Shown here: one piece after another, positions 7,756 to 17,900 of the stretch
Numbering within the stretch: the first letter of the stretch is position 1
Layout: every line of letters starts with the position of its first letter
DNA from: Kordia sp. SMS9
GTDB taxonomy: Bacteria > Bacteroidota > Bacteroidia > Flavobacteriales > Flavobacteriaceae
DNA: 64,000 nt
NCBI RefSeq assembly: GCF_003352465.1
Contig: NZ_CP031153.1
Location: 3,090,987 to 3,154,986, forward strand
Direction: 5' to 3'
Translations under genes and position numbers: made by a program
The notes under the pieces: generated by a model
The model's input: the letters and a program-made list of their open reading frames with translations, nothing else
Database searches by the model: none
Told to the model about the DNA's origin: nothing

Positions 7756-10161
7756 TTAGTTTCTAAGCGGTTTCCCAGTTTTCAACATGTGCTGAATACG
7801 TTCCAAGGTTTTACGCTCTGTACATAGACTCAAGAATGCTTCACGTTCAAGGTCTAATAAGTAATCTTCACTTACTAATGTTGGTTCTGATAAATCGCCA
7901 CCAGCCATTACATACGCCAATTTGTTGGCAATTTTATGATCGTGTTCACTGATGTAGTTACTTGCTTCCATGGCGTCAGTTCCTACTAAGAACATTCCCA
8001 ACGCTTGTTTTCCAAGGACTTTTACGTCTTTTCTACGAACTGGTTGCGTGTATCCAGATTCTGCCATCAGTTTTGCATGTGCTTTTGCCGTTGCGATTTG
8101 ACGATCTTTGTTTACAACTACCACATCTTTTCCTTTTTGTAAGATTCCCATATCGAATGCTTCATACGCAGACGTTGCTACTTTTGCCATTCCGATGGTT
8201 AGGAAGTGTTCTTGCAGTACGTTCAATTCTACATCACCTTTTCTAAACGTATCCGAAGCGCGTAACGCCATTTCTTTAGATCCTCCACCGCCAGGAATTA
8301 CTCCGACACCAAATTCAACCAAACCAATGTACGTTTCCGCCGCAGCGACTACTTTATCAGCATGCATCGAAAGTTCGCATCCGCCACCCAATGTCATTCC
8401 GTGAGGAGCCACAACTACAGGAATAGAAGAGTAACGCGCACGCATCATCGTGTTTTGGAACATTTTTATTGCCATGTTCAATTCGTCATATTCTTGCTCG
8501 ACAGCCATCATGAAAATCATTCCGATGTTGGCTCCAACAGAGAAGTTGGCTGCTTGATTTCCAATGACTAATCCTTGGAAATCTTTTTCAGCTAAGTCAA
8601 TCGCTTTGTTGATTCCCGCTAAAACGCCACCACCAATCGTGTTCATTTTTGATTGGAATTCTAAGTTGATGATTCCGTCGCCTAAGTCTTCAATAACCGC
8701 TTCACTGTTTTTCCAAACTTCGTTCGATTTGCGAATGTTGTCTAGAATAATGAAAGCATCTTGACCTGGTTTTTTGGTCTGCACTTTCGCTGGAATGTCA
8801 TAATAGTACGTTGCACCATCTTTTACGGTATAGAAACTTTTTTCGCCAGCTTCCACCATTTCCGTTACCCAAGCAGCAGGTTCTTTTCCTTCTGCTTTCA
8901 TGAGTTCGATTCCTTTTTCAATACCAATCGCATCCCAAATTTCGAAAGGTCCATTTTCCCATCCGAAACCAGCTTTCATGGCATCGTCAATTCGGTATAA
9001 TTCGTCAGAGATTTCAGGAATTCTGTTTTGAACATACGCAAACATGGCTGCAAAGTTTTTACGGTAGAATTCGCCCGCTTTATCTTTTCCACCAACTAAT
9101 ACTTTGAAGCGATCAATTGGTTTGTCGATAGTTTTTGTAAGTTCGAGCGTCGCAAATTTGGCTCTTTTCTTTTCACGATATTCTAACGTATTTAAGTCTA
9201 ACGAAAGGATTTCTTTTTTACCTTCTGCAGTTACCGTTTTCTTGTAGAAACCTTGTCCTGTTTTGCTTCCCAACCATTTGTTTTCCATCATGGTTTCGAT
9301 GAAATCTGGTAGTTTGAATAAATCGTGCGCTTCGTCGTCTAGACAGTTTTTGTAGATTCCGTTTGCAACGTGTACTAATGTATCTAAGCCGACAACATCA
9401 ACCGTTCTAAAAGTCGCTGATTTTGGACGTCCAATTACGGGTCCTGTTAATTTATCAACTTCTTCAATAGTTAAGCCTAATTCTTTTACTTGATGGAATA
9501 GACTTTGAATTCCGAAGATTCCAATACGGTTTCCAATAAATGCAGGTGTATCTTTTGCTAATACGGATGTTTTTCCAAGGAACTTTTCTCCATACATCAT
9601 TAAGAAGTCAGTCACTTCTTGGCTACAGTTTGGTCCTGGAACTACTTCAAATAGTTTTAAGTATCGTGGCGGATTGAAAAAGTGCGTGACTGCGAAGTGT
9701 TTTTGGAAATCTTCGCTGCGACCTTCATTCATAAATTGAATCGGAATTCCAGACGTGTTTGATGTAATTAACGTGCCTGGCCTTCTGTGTTTTTCAACTT
9801 GCTCGAATACTTTTTGTTTGATGTCTAATCGTTCTACAACAACCTCAATAATCCAGTCGACATCTTTTATTTTGTGAATATCATCTGTTAAATTCCCTGT
9901 AGAGATTCTATTAGCGAATTTCTGTGAGTAAATAGGAGATGGTTTCGATTTTAGTGATGCTTTCAGATTGTCGTTCACCAATCTGTTGCGTACGATTGCA
10001 TCTTCAAGCGTTAAACCTTTCGCTTTTTCTTTGTCGTTGAGTTCAAAAGGTACTATGTCTAGTAGCAACACTTCGACTCCGATATTGGCAAAATGACAGG
10101 CAATTCCAGAACCCATGATTCCAGAACCGATGACTGCTATTTTGTTAATTGGTCGTTTCAT
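7756..10161 (-). CDS. Bifunctional 3-hydroxyacyl-CoA dehydrogenase / enoyl-CoA hydratase
   Basis: 801 aa from the ATG at 10159-10161 (MKRPINKIAVIG). The N-terminus has the NAD-binding GSGIMGSGIA motif and a 3HCDH domain to about residue 390. The C-terminal part holds a crotonase-type region with HGMTLGGGCELSMHAD. This order (dehydrogenase first) is that of Bacillus FadN rather than E. coli FadB. It carries out steps 2 and 3 of beta-oxidation. The marR gene lies just upstream and the thiolase downstream. Confidence 0.9.
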   Translation of the reverse strand: MKRPINKIAVIGSGIMGSGIACHFANIGVEVLLLDIVPFELNDKEKAKGLTLEDAIVRNRLVNDNLKASLKSKPSPIYSQKFANRISTGNLTDDIHKIKDVDWIIEVVVERLDIKQKVFEQVEKHRRPGTLITSNTSGIPIQFMNEGRSEDFQKHFAVTHFFNPPRYLKLFEVVPGPNCSQEVTDFLMMYGEKFLGKTSVLAKDTPAFIGNRIGIFGIQSLFHQVKELGLTIEEVDKLTGPVIGRPKSATFRTVDVVGLDTLVHVANGIYKNCLDDEAHDLFKLPDFIETMMENKWLGSKTGQGFYKKTVTAEGKKEILSLDLNTLEYREKKRAKFATLELTKTIDKPIDRFKVLVGGKDKAGEFYRKNFAAMFAYVQNRIPEISDELYRIDDAMKAGFGWENGPFEIWDAIGIEKGIELMKAEGKEPAAWVTEMVEAGEKSFYTVKDGATYYYDIPAKVQTKKPGQDAFIILDNIRKSNEVWKNSEAVIEDLGDGIINLEFQSKMNTIGGGVLAGINKAIDLAEKDFQGLVIGNQAANFSVGANIGMIFMMAVEQEYDELNMAIKMFQNTMMRARYSSIPVVVAPHGMTLGGGCELSMHADKVVAAAETYIGLVEFGVGVIPGGGGSKEMALRASDTFRKGDVELNVLQEHFLTIGMAKVATSAYEAFDMGILQKGKDVVVVNKDRQIATAKAHAKLMAESGYTQPVRRKDVKVLGKQALGMFLVGTDAMEASNYISEHDHKIANKLAYVMAGGDLSEPTLVSEDYLLDLEREAFLSLCTERKTLERIQHMLKTGKPLRN

Positions 10162-10238
10162 CTTTTTTTCAATTTTTAAATTGTTAGTCAAAATTTATTC
10201 GATATTGAATACGTAGATTTTAAGTATATTCTTGGTTA

Positions 10239-10703
10239 TTATTTATTTTCTGCGGTAGCTTCTATTTCAGAGCTGTATATTTTTTTGTTACTAATCAATT
10301 CTAGAATGACTTCTGAAACTTCATAGAAATTTTTTAGTTTTTCTTCATTAATATTAGCGCGAATGGCATCGTTGAAGCGCAATACGGTCGTTTTAGAAAC
10401 ATCTCGCATTTCTCTACCAAACTCTGTCAAACAGATTAACACACTTCTTCCATCTTTCGGATTCTTTTTTCTGTAGATGAGTCCTTTTTCTTCCATACCT
10501 TTTAAGGTGCGTGAAAGGCTGGTGGCTTCCATACCCATTTTTGGACCTAGTGCGGTAGATGGTGTTCCTTCTTCTTGGTCGATGCTTAGTAATGTGAACC
10601 CTGTTGCCATGGTGCTGCCATATTTTCCTGCTTCCTCATTGTACATTTTGGAAATGGCTTGCCATGTAGCTCGCATTACATGATCTATTGTTTTTTCTTT
10701 CAT
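10239..10703 (-). CDS. MarR-family transcriptional regulator
   Basis: 154 aa, winged helix-turn-helix around residues 55-100 (GMEATSLSRTLKGMEEKGLI, then wing KKNPKDGRS). It is the first gene of the minus-strand fad block, 77 bases upstream of the FadN-like gene, so it likely controls fatty-acid degradation in response to an acyl-CoA-like ligand. That role is inferred from position only. Confidence 0.88.
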   Translation of the reverse strand: MKEKTIDHVMRATWQAISKMYNEEAGKYGSTMATGFTLLSIDQEEGTPSTALGPKMGMEATSLSRTLKGMEEKGLIYRKKNPKDGRSVLICLTEFGREMRDVSKTTVLRFNDAIRANINEEKLKNFYEVSEVILELISNKKIYSSEIEATAENK

Positions 10704-11020
10704 ATAGTTGTTTGTGCTTCAAATATATGAAAAAATACTATGCACGCATAATAAAATAAAAAATAATTTTATGGATTTGGTAAAATTTTAGGAGTTGGAG
10801 TAGAAGAGTGGTAGAAAAATGATTAGGAATTGAGAATTTTATATTGTTGCAGCTATTTGTTGAGGATGAAAAAACTGTTTAAAAATTCTAGAATTCGTGA
10901 AACCGAATCAAGTTCGATTTCACATAAAGATTAATAATTAATGTGATGAGATTCTATGTCAAGTCCAGAATGACGTTTTTATAAACTTCTTAGAAAGTCT
11001 ATTTTTCAGATTTTTATTAA
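10704..11020. other. Intergenic region upstream of marR with an inverted repeat
   Basis: No gene seen. It must hold the promoter of the marR-fad operon. At 10897-10923 lies an inverted repeat GTGAAAcCGAA / TTCGaTTTCAC around a TCAAG centre. A similar GAATCAAGTTC-cored repeat occurs at 16984-17004, so this is a dispersed genomic repeat rather than a local operator. Confidence 0.5.
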
Positions 11021-11050
11021 AAAAAACCGCTCAATCTCTTGAGCGGTTTT
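11021..11050 (-). terminator. Terminator after the acyl-CoA ligase gene
   Basis: AAACCGCTCAA / TTGAGCGGTTT, an 11-bp stem with TCTC loop, flanked by A-run and T-run. Ends 8 bases past the ligase stop on the minus strand; may work in both directions. Confidence 0.85.
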
Positions 11051-11057
11051 GATATTT

Positions 11058-12833
11058 TTAAGCGCGATCGTATATTTTTTCGCAGTAGTCTTTGTAGATT
11101 TCTTTGATGACTTTTCGCTTCATCTTCATCGTTGGTGTGAGTTCGCCACCGTCAATGGACCAGACTTTCGGAATGAGTTCGAAACGTTTGATTTGTTCCC
11201 ACTTTCCAAAGTTGCTATTGGCTTCGTCCACTTCTTTTTGAATACGTTTTATGATTTCTTCGGAAGCGCAGATTTCTTTTTCTGTTTTTCCAATGTTTTT
11301 TCCTTTCTTTTCTATCCAATCTTTGATGAATTCAAAGTTTGGTTGAATTAAAGCTGCTGGCATTTTTTCGCCTTCACCAATCACCATAATTTGCTCTATG
11401 AAACGCGATTGTTTGAATCGGTTTTCTATCAACGCAGGAATGACATATTTTCCTCCCGACGTTTTGAACATGTCTTTTTTACGATCAGTAATTTTTAAGA
11501 AACCGTCGTCACAGACTTCTCCAATGTCACCTGTATGGAAATATCCATCCGTCATAACACTTGCTGTTTTTTCAGGATCTTTGTAATAGCCTTGCATTAC
11601 ATTTGGACCTTTGACCAAAATTTCGCCATCGTTGGCAATTTTTACTTTAACGTTATCAATCACACGTCCAACCGTTCCTACTCGGAATCCGCCGTTACGC
11701 TGATCGTTTACAGTGATTACTGGCGACGTTTCCGTCAATCCATATCCTTCCATGATCGGAATTCCTGCGGCTGCAAATACACGTGTCAATCGTGCTTGCA
11801 ATGGTGCACTTCCAGAAACCATGAGTTCTAAGTTTCCGCCCAAACCTTCTTGCCATTTGCTAAAGATAAGTTTGCGCGCTATTTTCAATCGGAATTCATA
11901 CCACCAACCGTTTTTGCCGTATGGTTCGTATTGCAATCCGAGTTCAATCGCCCAAAAGAATAATTTCTTTTTAATTCCTGTTAAATCAGCACCTTTTGCG
12001 TAAATTTTATCATATACTTTTTCATACAAACGCGGAACTGCCGTCATTACGTTTGGCTTCACTTCTTTTAAGTTGTCGCTGATTTTTTCAATAGATTCTG
12101 CAAAGAAAATTTCAATGCCACAGTATTGATATAAATATAAAATCATACGCTCAAATACGTGACAAACAGGCAAGAAACTCAACGCTCTTGCTTGTCCGTT
12201 GTGTAATGGAACACGTTTTTGACTGTCCAATACGTTAGAAACCAAGTTGCTATGCGCTAACATGACACCTTTTGGTTTTCCTGTGGTTCCAGAGGTATAT
12301 ATTAAGGTGGCTAAATCTTCTGGAGTTACCGCATCTTTTCGTGCTTGTAACTCATCTTCATTGCTGGTATCTTCTCCAAGTTTTAGTATTTCTGACCAGT
12401 TGGTTTCTCCCGTAATTTGATCAAAAGTATACACACCTTTTAGCTTGGTATTTCCTTTAATCGCATTTAGTTTTTCTACAATTTCTTCATCCGACACAAA
12501 ACAATAAATAGCTTCTGAGTGATTCAAAATATATTCATAATCTTCTTTGGCAATGGTTGGATAAATTGGGACATTTTGTGCGCCAATTTGCAACACGCCA
12601 ATGTCCATAATATTCCATTCGGTTCTATTATTGGTAGAAATCACCGCAATTTTATCATTCGGTTGTACGCCTAAACGCAACAAACCTCTACTGATAGCGT
12701 TTGCTTTATCTAAATATTCTTGTGTTGATGTGGAAATCCATTCACCATTACTAAAGGTAGTAAGGGATTTTGCTAAGGGATAATTTGCTAATTGATAATA
12801 AGGAAAATCAAATAATCGGGTTACATTCGTCAT
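11058..12833 (-). CDS. Long-chain acyl-CoA synthetase (AMP-forming)
   Basis: 591 aa. AMP-binding P-loop YTSGTTGKPKGVML near residue 178-191, adenylation core GYGLTETSP near 380, and the C-terminal hinge TGDIGEVCDDGFLKITDRKKD. FadD/FAA1-like: activates free fatty acids to acyl-CoA, the substrate for the neighbouring fad genes. ATG at 12831-12833. A terminator on each side makes it a single-gene transcript. Confidence 0.92.
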   Translation of the reverse strand: MTNVTRLFDFPYYQLANYPLAKSLTTFSNGEWISTSTQEYLDKANAISRGLLRLGVQPNDKIAVISTNNRTEWNIMDIGVLQIGAQNVPIYPTIAKEDYEYILNHSEAIYCFVSDEEIVEKLNAIKGNTKLKGVYTFDQITGETNWSEILKLGEDTSNEDELQARKDAVTPEDLATLIYTSGTTGKPKGVMLAHSNLVSNVLDSQKRVPLHNGQARALSFLPVCHVFERMILYLYQYCGIEIFFAESIEKISDNLKEVKPNVMTAVPRLYEKVYDKIYAKGADLTGIKKKLFFWAIELGLQYEPYGKNGWWYEFRLKIARKLIFSKWQEGLGGNLELMVSGSAPLQARLTRVFAAAGIPIMEGYGLTETSPVITVNDQRNGGFRVGTVGRVIDNVKVKIANDGEILVKGPNVMQGYYKDPEKTASVMTDGYFHTGDIGEVCDDGFLKITDRKKDMFKTSGGKYVIPALIENRFKQSRFIEQIMVIGEGEKMPAALIQPNFEFIKDWIEKKGKNIGKTEKEICASEEIIKRIQKEVDEANSNFGKWEQIKRFELIPKVWSIDGGELTPTMKMKRKVIKEIYKDYCEKIYDRA

Positions 12834-12963
12834 TCTCTGATTTGGTTTTTTTATGAAATTGCAAATTATGAAATTTGTGAGCCATTTTCAAAAGAATGTT
12901 AAAAAAGCCTGTGATTTTATGAGAAATTTATAATTAATTGGCAGTTTAATTGTGAAGTCAAAT

Positions 12964-12997
12964 AAAAAAGACCTGTCACGTTGAACAAGTCTTTTTT
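12964..12997 (-). terminator. Terminator after purL
   Basis: AAAAAAGAC / GTCTTTTTT arms extended by CTTG/CAGG pairing, with a T-run on the minus strand, 24 bases past the purL stop. Confidence 0.7.
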
Positions 12998-13020
12998 ATG
13001 TTTTTATTGAATTTGAGTTA

Positions 13021-16000
13021 CTAATTTTTAGCTTCAATCCATAACCTTGCATTGACAAATGCTTCTAACCATGGAGACACTTCGTCGTTGCGTCCTGCTG
13101 GATAATTTGCCCAATTCCATTGAAACGTAGAGCGTTCAATATGTGGCATGGTAACCAAATGCCTTCCCGTAGCATCGCACATCATGGCAGTGTTGAAATC
13201 GGAACCATTCGGATTCGACGGATAGCCTTCATATCCATATTTGGCAACAATTGCATACTTGCTTTCGTCATGCGGGAGTTTAAATTTTCCTTCTCCATGA
13301 GAAATCCAAACACCTAAAGTCGTTCCTGCTAAGCTAGAAAGCATCACGGAATTGTTCTCTTGAATTTTTACCGAAGTAAACGCACTTTCGTGTTTTTGAG
13401 AATCGTTGTAGGTCATTTTTCCATGTGCATCATGCTCTGGATTGATGACTTCCAATTCCATAAATAATTGGCAACCATTACAGATTCCGACAGATAAGGT
13501 ATCTTCTCGCTTAAAGAAGTTTTTCAACGCCGTATTCGCTTTTTCATTGTACAAAAATGCACCTGCCCAACCTTTTGCTGAACCTAATACATCTGAATTT
13601 GAAAATCCACCAACAGCGCCAATAAATTGAATATCTTCTAAGGTTTCACGTCCCGAAATTAAATCGGTCATGTGCACATCTTTTACATCAAATCCCGCTA
13701 AATACATGGCGTTTGCCATTTCGCGTTCAGAGTTTGAACCTTTTTCACGAATGATCGCAGCTTTTGGTCTCGACTTCGCTCGACCACCTACCACGTCTTT
13801 TAATTTGCCAGTGAAATGTGTCGGAAACCTATATGTTAACGGTTGATTTTTATAATTGTCATACCGATCTTGTGCCAAACCATTTGCCGTTTGTTTTTGA
13901 TCGAGTAGGAACGAGGTTTTATACCAAACATCTCTTTTCTGAGCAACATCAAACGTAAATGAATCTTCGTTATTTTTAATGTTTACCGTTGCCGAATCAG
14001 TTGCGTTTCCAATGTTGAAAAACTCAATATTATTTGCGTTGAGCGTTTCTTCAACAGAAGCATCTGCTTGAAAAACAATTCCTGCATTTTCAGCAAATAA
14101 TAGGTTGATTGAATCTTCTTCGCCCAAACTAGAAAGATCCAAGTTCGCGCCTAAATTGACATCTGCAAAACACATTTCAAGTAACGTTGTGATTAATCCG
14201 CCCGAAGCGATATCATGTCCCGCTACTATTTTATCGTCTTTTATTAAGTCTTGAATCGTATTGAAAACAGTTTTTACGTACGCTGCATTGGTTACGTTTG
14301 GCGCCTCATTTCCAATGGTATTTAATGTTTGATTGAACGAACTTCCGCCCAATTTAAAATCGTCTTGCGAGATGTTTATATAGTAAATGTTTCCACCATT
14401 TTGTTGTAAAACTGGTTCTACTACGTTGCTTATTTTGGTACAGTTCGCTGCCGCAGATATAACTACGGTTCCTGGGGAAATGACGTCTCCATCAGGATAT
14501 TTTTGTTTCATTGACAAGGAATCCTTTCCGGTAGGGACATTGATTCCTAAAGCGATAGAAAACTCTGAAATCGCTTGAACGGCCTCGTATAAGCGCGCAT
14601 CTTCACCTTCATTTTTACACGGCCACATCCAGTTTGCAGACAATGAAACACTTTGCAAACCGTCTTTTAATGGTGCCCAAATAATATTTGTCAACGCTTC
14701 TGTGATAGAATTGCGACTTCCTGCTACAGGATTGATCAATCCAGAAATTGGCGAATGTCCAATAGACGTTGCAATTCCTTCTTTTCCGTTGTAATCCAAT
14801 GCCATAACACCAACATTGTTCAACGGAATTTGTAGTGCACCCACACATTGTTGTTTGGCAACTTTTCCGCCGACGCAACGGTCCACTTTGTTTGTTAACC
14901 AATCTTTGCAGGCTACGGCTTCTAACTGCAATACTTGATCGAGATAGATATGAATGTTTTTCGTTTTGTATCGTGGATTTTTATAATTACGCCCAACAGT
15001 TGTGTCTGTCATGATCGTTTTTGGCGAACTTCCAAACATATCGCTCAGTGCCAAATCCATAGGTTTGTCACCTTTCGTAGCCGATTCAAATGTAAAACGA
15101 TCGTCTCCTGTTACATTTCCAACCGTATACATTGGCGAACGTTCACGTTCCGCGATTTTGTGGAGTGTTTCAAGATGTTCTTCTGCAATCACCAAGCCCA
15201 TACGTTCTTGCGATTCGTTTCCGATGATTTCTTTGGCAGACAGCGTTGGATCGCCTACAGGCAATTTGTCCAAATCAATTTTTCCACCAGTTTCTTCTAC
15301 CAATTCTGACAAGCAGTTTAAATGTCCACCAGCGCCGTGATCGTGAATGGAAACGATGTAATTTTCGTCACTTTCTACCATTCCACGAATGGCGTTTGCC
15401 GCACGTTTTTGCATTTCCGGATTGGAACGTTGAACCGCATTTAATTCAATTCCTGTGGAGAATTCTCCGGTATCTGCGGAAGAAACTGCTGCGCCGCCCA
15501 TTCCAATTCGGTAGTTTTCTCCACCTAAAATCACAACTTTATCGCCCGTTTTTGGAACGTCTTTGATGGCTTGCGACGCTTTTCCGTAGCCAATTCCACC
15601 AGCTTGCATGATGACTTTATCGTATCCTAATTTTCTCGCTTTCGCCGAACTGGAAGACGCGTTTTCTTCGTGTTCAAAGGTTAAGACAGAACCACAAATT
15701 AGTGGTTGCCCGAATTTGTTTCCAAAGTCAGAAGCTCCGTTTGATGCTTTTATTAAGATGTCCATCGGTGTTTGGTACAACCAATTTCTTGCTTTGAATT
15801 TTTCTTCCCAATACCTGCCTTTTTCTAGGCGCGAATAGGAAGTCATGTATACTGCGGTTCCAGCTAGTGGCAGCGAACCTTGTCCACCAGCCAATCGGTC
15901 GCGAATTTCTCCTCCAGAACCTGTAGCGGCTCCATTAAAAGGTTCCACGGTGGTTGGAAAATTGTGTGTTTCCGCTTTGAGCGAGATGACAGATTCAAAT

Positions 16001-16710
16001 TCTTGTGTTTGGTAAAAGTCAGGTTTGTCGGCTGTTTTTGGCGCAAATTGTTCCACTTTTGGCCCTTTTACAAAAGCCACATTGTCTTTGTAAGCAGACA
16101 CAATATCGTTTGGATGTTGTTTTGAGGTTTCTTTGATAAGTTTGAAAAGTGACGTTGGTTTTTCTTCGCCATCAATGACAAATGTTCCGTTGAAAATTTT
16201 GTGTCGACAGTGTTCTGAGTTGACTTGTGAGAAGCCAAATACTTCGGAATCCGTCAATTTTCTGCCTAGTTTCTTGGCAAGATTGTCTAAATATTCAATT
16301 TCTTCTAAACTTAGCGCCAAACCTTCTTGTTCGTTGTAGGCAGCAATATCGTCAATGTCCAAAATGGCTTCTGGTTCAATGTCGATTGTAAATGTATCTT
16401 GATGTAAACCGTTGAATTTCTGAGAAATCATTGGATCAAACTCTGAAAAATCTTCAGCGACAGTTTTAAATTCTTCAATTCGGATGATGCCTTCTACGCC
16501 CATATTTTGGGTAATTTCTACGGCATTCGTACTCCACGGAGTAATCATTGCGGCTCTAGGCCCAACAAAAAAAGCATCTAAGGATGCTTGTTCGATTTTC
16601 GTAGTGTTGCCAAAAAGCCAGTTCAACTTGGCAACATTTTCTGTTGATAATTCTTTTACTGTTTGAACGGCAAATACTTTGCTGTGTACGTTTCCAAAGA
16701 AATGAATCAT
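13021..16710 (-). CDS. purL: Phosphoribosylformylglycinamidine synthase, single-chain
   Basis: 1229 aa, the large single-polypeptide form that fuses the synthase domains to a C-terminal class I glutamine amidotransferase. Seen: two AIRS-like halves (an ETHNFPTTVEPFNGAATGSGG segment is diagnostic of the first) and the GICNGCQLF glutaminase nucleophile loop near residue 1085, with HGEGKF near the end. Catalyses FGAR + Gln + ATP to FGAM in purine synthesis. ATG at 16708-16710. Monocistronic between its promoter-like -7 box and a terminator. Confidence 0.97.
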   Translation of the reverse strand: MIHFFGNVHSKVFAVQTVKELSTENVAKLNWLFGNTTKIEQASLDAFFVGPRAAMITPWSTNAVEITQNMGVEGIIRIEEFKTVAEDFSEFDPMISQKFNGLHQDTFTIDIEPEAILDIDDIAAYNEQEGLALSLEEIEYLDNLAKKLGRKLTDSEVFGFSQVNSEHCRHKIFNGTFVIDGEEKPTSLFKLIKETSKQHPNDIVSAYKDNVAFVKGPKVEQFAPKTADKPDFYQTQEFESVISLKAETHNFPTTVEPFNGAATGSGGEIRDRLAGGQGSLPLAGTAVYMTSYSRLEKGRYWEEKFKARNWLYQTPMDILIKASNGASDFGNKFGQPLICGSVLTFEHEENASSSSAKARKLGYDKVIMQAGGIGYGKASQAIKDVPKTGDKVVILGGENYRIGMGGAAVSSADTGEFSTGIELNAVQRSNPEMQKRAANAIRGMVESDENYIVSIHDHGAGGHLNCLSELVEETGGKIDLDKLPVGDPTLSAKEIIGNESQERMGLVIAEEHLETLHKIAERERSPMYTVGNVTGDDRFTFESATKGDKPMDLALSDMFGSSPKTIMTDTTVGRNYKNPRYKTKNIHIYLDQVLQLEAVACKDWLTNKVDRCVGGKVAKQQCVGALQIPLNNVGVMALDYNGKEGIATSIGHSPISGLINPVAGSRNSITEALTNIIWAPLKDGLQSVSLSANWMWPCKNEGEDARLYEAVQAISEFSIALGINVPTGKDSLSMKQKYPDGDVISPGTVVISAAANCTKISNVVEPVLQQNGGNIYYINISQDDFKLGGSSFNQTLNTIGNEAPNVTNAAYVKTVFNTIQDLIKDDKIVAGHDIASGGLITTLLEMCFADVNLGANLDLSSLGEEDSINLLFAENAGIVFQADASVEETLNANNIEFFNIGNATDSATVNIKNNEDSFTFDVAQKRDVWYKTSFLLDQKQTANGLAQDRYDNYKNQPLTYRFPTHFTGKLKDVVGGRAKSRPKAAIIREKGSNSEREMANAMYLAGFDVKDVHMTDLISGRETLEDIQFIGAVGGFSNSDVLGSAKGWAGAFLYNEKANTALKNFFKREDTLSVGICNGCQLFMELEVINPEHDAHGKMTYNDSQKHESAFTSVKIQENNSVMLSSLAGTTLGVWISHGEGKFKLPHDESKYAIVAKYGYEGYPSNPNGSDFNTAMMCDATGRHLVTMPHIERSTFQWNWANYPAGRNDEVSPWLEAFVNARLWIEAKN

Positions 16711-16743
16711 TATGTGAAGTTTGTGTTGTTGTTTTTAAAAATG

Positions 16744-16751
16744 CAAATTTA
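16744..16751 (-). promoter_or_regulatory. Bacteroidota -7 box upstream of purL
   Basis: TAAATTTG on the minus strand matches the TAnnTTTG consensus of the Bacteroidota housekeeping sigma factor, 33 bases before the purL start. No good TTTG -33 box is seen, so this is tentative. Confidence 0.45.
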
Positions 16752-17166
16752 AGCTATTTGTTGGTATTTTTGCTTAAAATTGAGTTGATAATTTGGGAGT
16801 TATTCACGAGGTTTTGAACAAGATGTTTTTAGGCTTGCTTTGCTTTTAGATTTGTTCCTAAGTATTCTGGAATTTCTTAGAATTTCTAGTGGTTTTTAGA
16901 ACTTGACTAATACCAAATACCTAAAATAGACTCGTTTTACTTTTATTCCGCGTTTGTTGCGAAATCTTACTCATTATTATGGGAAGCTGAATCAAGTTCA
17001 GCTTGACGAAAATAGTTCTTTTCTAAATTACTTTTTGTTTGAAACGCTACCAATTCCTAATACCCAAATATTAATATCTGATTTAGAGTTGTTTAGCATT
17101 TAGTGTTTTAGTTTTTAATGATCAAATTGATACATTATTACATTGAACAATTGTTACATTAAAACA
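16752..17166. other. Gene-free region between purL and the DUF4287 gene
   Basis: Over 400 AT-rich bases with no supported gene. An inverted repeat AAGCTGAA/TTCAGCTT around TCAAG lies at 16984-17004 and is followed by GACG, the same GAATCAAGTTC family as at 10897. Confidence 0.5.
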
Positions 17167-17709
17167 TCATCCAGCGGCTTCATAGGCTTCTTTGATCCAG
17201 TTTTTTACAGCTTCTGAGATTTCTGCAGGGTTTGTGAGGCGAATTCTGTGGGAACACATGGCATTAAAGCTTCCCGAATTTTCTAGAACATCGGTAGCTT
17301 CTTTTCCTTTTAGATTTAAAACGAGATCTAAACGTGTTTTCGTAGAAGGTTGAATGATGGCAAATTGCTTTTTTCTACGCACACTGACATAGGCTTTTTT
17401 TGGCGCGAATTCGATGTCGTTTCCTAGTGTTTCTATATATGCTTTTAAAGTGTCGTAGATGGGTTTTAAGTCTGGCTTTTTTTCGTATTGCGACGCGACT
17501 AAATCTACCGTTTCTGTGTTATCTTCTTTGGATAAATGTACAATCGTATTGGCAAAACCATGTGTAACATTGTGTTCTTTTTTTAGAAAATTGACCGCTT
17601 CTGAATGTTTTGCAAAGGTTTTTGTTTTGAGAAGTGTCAACCATTCTTCTAATGATTTCCCTGTTTTTTCAGGCATGTTTGCAATCATCGTTTCTAAAGC
17701 TTTGTCCAT
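17167..17709 (-). CDS. DUF4287/DUF5655 domain protein
   Basis: 180 aa. The N-terminal ~70 residues (TGKSLEEWLTLLKTK...FLKKEHNVTHGFANTIVHL) match the DUF4287 pattern, and the C-terminal ~100 (FAPKKAYVSVRRKKQFAIIQPSTKTRLDL) match DUF5655, a pairing common in Bacteroidota. No catalytic residues known; function undetermined. Cytoplasmic, no signal or membrane segment. ATG at 17707-17709. Confidence 0.8.
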   Translation of the reverse strand: MDKALETMIANMPEKTGKSLEEWLTLLKTKTFAKHSEAVNFLKKEHNVTHGFANTIVHLSKEDNTETVDLVASQYEKKPDLKPIYDTLKAYIETLGNDIEFAPKKAYVSVRRKKQFAIIQPSTKTRLDLVLNLKGKEATDVLENSGSFNAMCSHRIRLTNPAEISEAVKNWIKEAYEAAG

Positions 17710-17900
17710 GTTGTTGTTTTTAGGTGATTCTGATCAGAAAGAGATTAAAATAATTTTTGGAAGCGAAAGACTGACTTGTATTTGCGTTTGTTCTTGGTTT
17801 TTCTTCATTCATTCCAAAAAAACAGGTTTTCAGGAAGTTTTTTAATTAATATGTAGTTTTATACGTACATTTCTAACAATTAACTAATCAAATTATAATT

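Noticed and set aside
14615..14902. Long minus-strand frame in another phase inside purL
   Set aside because: It lies wholly inside a clear purL frame and has no family pattern; a shadow.
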